Under the pieces are notes generated by a model. The model saw nothing but the letters and a program-made list of their open reading frames with translations, searched no databases and was not told the DNA's origin. A stretch of 7,539 bases of DNA from Lysobacteraceae bacterium (GTDB lineage Bacteria > Pseudomonadota > Gammaproteobacteria > Xanthomonadales > Xanthomonadaceae), in contig JAIXTZ010000082.1 in the NCBI GenBank assembly GCA_027483745.1, forward strand, positions 1 through 7,539, given 5' to 3'. Shown piece after piece: positions 5,965-7,539 of the stretch. Each line of letters starts with the position of its first letter. The first letter of the stretch is position 1. The translations under genes were made by a program, and so were the position numbers.

Positions 5965-6700
5965 CCTCGGCAACACGCGGCTGAAGCTGGTGCGCGCGGA
6001 GGCTTCGGGCTTGGGGCCCGTCATCGCGTTGGCGCACGGCGAGCCGGGCTTCGATGACGCCCTCCGGCGCGTGCTCGCCCAGCATGGCCCGGGCGAACCC
6101 GCCTGGCTGGCCAGCGTCGCGCCGCTGGCCGTTCGGCAGCGCGTGGAGGCCGCACTCGAGGCCTGCGGGCAGCCGCCACGCTTCGCCCTCACGCAAGCCG
6201 ATTTCGCCGGCGTGCGCATCGCCTATGCCGAGCCCGCACGGCTCGGCGTGGATCGCTTTCTGGCGCTCCTCGCGGCACGCGCCCGCGGTGGCGACCAGCT
6301 GGTGGTGAGCTTTGGCAGTGCGATCACCGTCGATTTGCTCGATGCCCACGGGCGGCACCATGGCGGATTGATCGGTATCGCCCCCGCCCATGCCCGGCAG
6401 GCCTTGGCCGATCGGTTTCCCGCGCTGGACCGCGGCGCGGCCGCCGCGTCGCCGTCGTTCGGGACCGACACGCCCGAAGCCGTCGCGGCGGGCGCAAAGG
6501 CGCAGGCTCTCGGCCTCGTGCTCGCCGCTTGGGACGACGCCTGCGCCGTCCTCGGTCGTCCGCCGGCCCTGCTGGTCGGCGGCGGCGACTCGTCCCCATT
6601 CGCCGATGCGCTGGCCCGTCGCCTCTCCACCGAGGTCGTGCATCGCGACGCCCTGGTGCTCGATGGCCTGCGGATCTACGCCGAGGCCGCGTCGGGCTGA
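5951..6700 (+). CDS. coaX: type III pantothenate kinase CoaX
   Basis: Cytoplasmic kinase for the first step of coenzyme A synthesis: pantothenate plus ATP to 4'-phosphopantothenate. It has 249 aa, normal for the family. The ASKHA-fold phosphate-binding motif is at the very start (LDLGNTR, 4-10), which fixes the GTG at 5951 as the start. The substrate-binding segment is EPARLGVDRF (94-103), with the likely catalytic base Asp101. FGSAITVD (121-128) carries the second phosphate motif and a cation-binding Asp128, and GGLIGIAP (138-145) follows. The C-terminal VLDGLRIY (236-243) is also typical. The gene starts 14 bp inside birA, so it is very likely translated from the same transcript. CoaX is unrelated in sequence to CoaA, which occupies the position beside birA in E. 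coli, and type III enzymes are generally insensitive to CoA feedback. Confidence 0.95.
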   Translation: MWLLDLGNTRLKLVRAEASGLGPVIALAHGEPGFDDALRRVLAQHGPGEPAWLASVAPLAVRQRVEAALEACGQPPRFALTQADFAGVRIAYAEPARLGVDRFLALLAARARGGDQLVVSFGSAITVDLLDAHGRHHGGLIGIAPAHARQALADRFPALDRGAAAASPSFGTDTPEAVAAGAKAQALGLVLAAWDDACAVLGRPPALLVGGGDSSPFADALARRLSTEVVHRDALVLDGLRIYAEAASG

Positions 6701-6722
6701 GCCGGTGCGCGTGCTGCGCGGC

Positions 6723-6728
6723 TACACT
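6723..6728 (+). promoter_or_regulatory. candidate -10 element TACACT before the SPOR-domain gene
   Basis: TACACT lies in the 34-nt gap after coaX. The following GCGCG is shared with the tRNA promoter further on: 11 identical bases, 6723-6733 and 7410-7420. Transcription starting about 7 nt downstream would begin at or next to the ATG at 6735, giving a leaderless mRNA. No good -35 is visible; CTGAGC at 6697-6702 is the nearest candidate, with a long 20-bp spacer. Confidence 0.45.
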
Positions 6729-6734
6729 GCGCGC

Positions 6735-7388
6735 ATGCTTTCCCGCGGCGCCCTGATCATCCTGTTTTGCCTGAACGTCGCCGCGGCCCTCTGGTGGGGG
6801 CTGCACGCGCCGTCGCAGGTGGCCGCCCCGCCGGCCACCGAGGCCGGCGTCCCGGGCCTGACGCTGCTGGCGGAGGCCGAGCCGGATTCGCTGCCCGCAT
6901 CGGCGGAGCTCGCGGTCGCGCCGACCCGCATGGATGCCGCGCCGGCCTGCCTGTCCGTCGGGCCCTTCGACACGCCCTCGGCGCTGCGTCGGGCGGTGGA
7001 TGTGCTGGGTGCGAGCGTCGGCAAGCTGCAGTACCGCGAAGCGCAGGTCCAGAGCTCACGCGGCTGGCGCGTCTACGTGCCCGCTGCCGCGACCCGCGGT
7101 GACGCGCTGGCCAAGGCGCGCGCGCTGGCCGGGCAGGGCATCCGCGACTACTACGTGGTGACCGCCGGTCCTGGCGAGAACACCGTCTCGCTGGGTTTGT
7201 TCCGCGAGCAGCAGAATGCCGAGGCTCGATTGGCCGAGGTAAAGGCGTTGGGCATCGAGGCGGTGATGGAAGCGGCCAGCGAGGATCGCCCGCAATGGTG
7301 GCTCGAAATCGCGGTCGCCGCCGATTACGACTGGCGCACGCCGCTGGGCGCGGGCAACTGGCAGGCGCGGCCGATTCCCTGCTTCTGA
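6735..7388 (+). CDS. SPOR-domain-containing membrane protein
   Basis: A 217-aa protein anchored in the inner membrane by one N-terminal helix (about residues 5-23) and otherwise periplasmic. An Ala/Pro/Glu-rich linker (24-68) leads to a C-terminal region with SPOR-like features: CLSVGPFDT at 72-80, then SSRGWRVYVPAA (107-118) and the strand-helix-strand segment YVVTAGPGENTVSLGLF (140-156) running to about 190. SPOR domains bind denuded peptidoglycan at division sites, so a role in the cell envelope or division is reasonable but not shown. The ATG at 6735 is chosen because it opens the membrane helix; longer reading in this frame runs into coaX. Unlike its upstream neighbours it does not overlap coaX and seems to have its own promoter with no room for a ribosome binding site. 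A SPOR-type gene after birA and coaX is also known in Pseudomonas. Confidence 0.85.
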   Translation: MLSRGALIILFCLNVAAALWWGLHAPSQVAAPPATEAGVPGLTLLAEAEPDSLPASAELAVAPTRMDAAPACLSVGPFDTPSALRRAVDVLGASVGKLQYREAQVQSSRGWRVYVPAAATRGDALAKARALAGQGIRDYYVVTAGPGENTVSLGLFREQQNAEARLAEVKALGIEAVMEAASEDRPQWWLEIAVAADYDWRTPLGAGNWQARPIPCF

Positions 7389-7390
7389 TC

Positions 7391-7410
7391 GCCCGTCGAC
7401 GGGCTGGTTT
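7391..7410 (+). terminator. short hairpin with T-rich tail after the SPOR-domain gene
   Basis: GCCCGTCGACGGGC (7391-7404) is a perfect 14-bp palindrome beginning 3 nt after the TGA. As RNA it folds into a 5-bp GC stem with a TCGA loop, followed by TGGTTT. This resembles a weak intrinsic terminator, but the stem is short and the U-run poor. It also overlaps the region where the tRNA promoter must bind polymerase, so a DNA-level role is possible. Confidence 0.4.
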
Positions 7411-7415
7411 ACACT
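7410..7415 (+). promoter_or_regulatory. candidate -10 element of the tRNA-Thr promoter
   Basis: TACACT followed by the GC-only stretch GCGCGCCC. A start about 7 nt downstream falls near 7422, some 5 nt before the mature tRNA 5' end at 7427. GC-rich discriminators of this kind are typical of stable-RNA promoters under stringent control. The -35 is not clear; CTGATC at 7385-7390 would need a 19-bp spacer. Confidence 0.5.
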
Positions 7416-7426
7416 GCGCGCCCAGC

Positions 7427-7502
7427 GCCGGCATAGCTCAGCTGGTAGAGCAACCGCCTTGTAAGCGGTAGGTCGTCCGTTCGATTCGGACTGTCGGCAC
7501 CA
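7427..7502 (+). tRNA. thrU: tRNA-Thr (anticodon UGU)
   Basis: A complete 76-nt cloverleaf with encoded CCA. The acceptor stem is GCCGGCA/TGTCGGC with one G-T wobble, the D arm is GCTC/GAGC, and the anticodon stem is ACCGC/GCGGT around loop CTTGTAA. The variable loop is AGGTC and the T arm is GTCCG/CGGAC with loop TTCGATT. The anticodon TGT is at 7460-7462, reading ACA/ACG-type threonine codons. The discriminator base is A and CCA is 7500-7502. In E. coli the same isoacceptor (thrU) opens the thrU-tyrU-glyT-thrT-tufB cluster next to birA, so this is likely the first of several tRNAs. Positions 7503-7539 show no gene. Confidence 0.97.
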
Positions 7503-7539
7503 CCTCCGCCGTAAGCGCCGTCCGGCCGAACGACGACGC

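Noticed and set aside
6701..6722. GC-rich stem-loop after coaX as a terminator
   Set aside because: The pairing is interrupted by a bulge and no T-run follows; it runs directly into the SPOR-gene -10.
6390..6734. Upstream extension of the SPOR-domain frame into coaX
   Set aside because: The extension is Arg/Pro/Ser-rich shadow of coaX; the membrane helix begins right after the ATG at 6735.
7405..7411. TGGTTTA as a PhoP-box half site
   Set aside because: PhoP boxes need a direct repeat at 11-bp spacing; no second half is present, and the bases are explained by the hairpin tail and tRNA -10.
1..7539. CRISPR array, insertion sequence, prophage or integron signatures
   Set aside because: No spaced direct repeats, transposase, integrase or terminal inverted repeats were seen; composition and gene content are uniform and housekeeping-like.

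Overview
This is high-GC (roughly 70%) bacterial chromosome carrying ordinary housekeeping genes. Gene families and order point to a gammaproteobacterium of the Xanthomonadaceae/Lysobacteraceae or Rhodanobacteraceae type. The strongest clue is the run birA - coaX - SPOR-domain gene - tRNA-Thr(UGU). This resembles the birA side of the tRNA-tufB cluster in E. coli and Pseudomonas. The lineage call is inference from gene content and base composition only.

Layout. Positions 1-36 are the last codons of an OmpR-type response regulator (phoP-like), followed 6 nt later by a PhoQ-like sensor kinase (43-1434, +). Convergent to it is a minus-strand pair: a small exported Ala/Pro/Ser-rich protein (2560-2285) and an MtfA-type zinc peptidase (2266-1445). 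A 164-bp divergent intergenic region (2561-2724) holds a plausible minus-strand promoter and a perfect 9-bp inverted repeat. To the right runs a tightly packed plus-strand operon with overlapping starts and stops: a FakA-FakB fusion (2725-4575), plsY (4572-5201), birA (5194-5964) and coaX (5951-6700). A SPOR-domain membrane protein (6735-7388) and tRNA-Thr(UGU) (7427-7502) close the window. Each of these two has a TACACT -10 element followed by the same GC-rich stretch. No stretch longer than 300 bases lacks a gene.

How the genes fit together. The most interesting unit is the first pair of the operon. Fatty acid kinase normally has two proteins: FakA, the ATP-binding kinase, and FakB, a DegV-family fatty-acid carrier. 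Here the FakA kinase and middle domains are joined directly to a complete FakB. The usual FakA C-terminal domain, which docks FakB, appears to be absent. The product, acyl-phosphate, is the substrate of PlsY, whose GTG start overlaps the fusion's stop codon. The pair therefore reads as a compact route from free fatty acid to lysophosphatidate. The next two genes make the biotin ligase that activates acetyl-CoA carboxylase and the pantothenate kinase that starts CoA synthesis, so the operon looks like an acyl/CoA/biotin supply module. BirA lacks its usual N-terminal helix-turn-helix, so it should be an enzyme only and not a biotin repressor.
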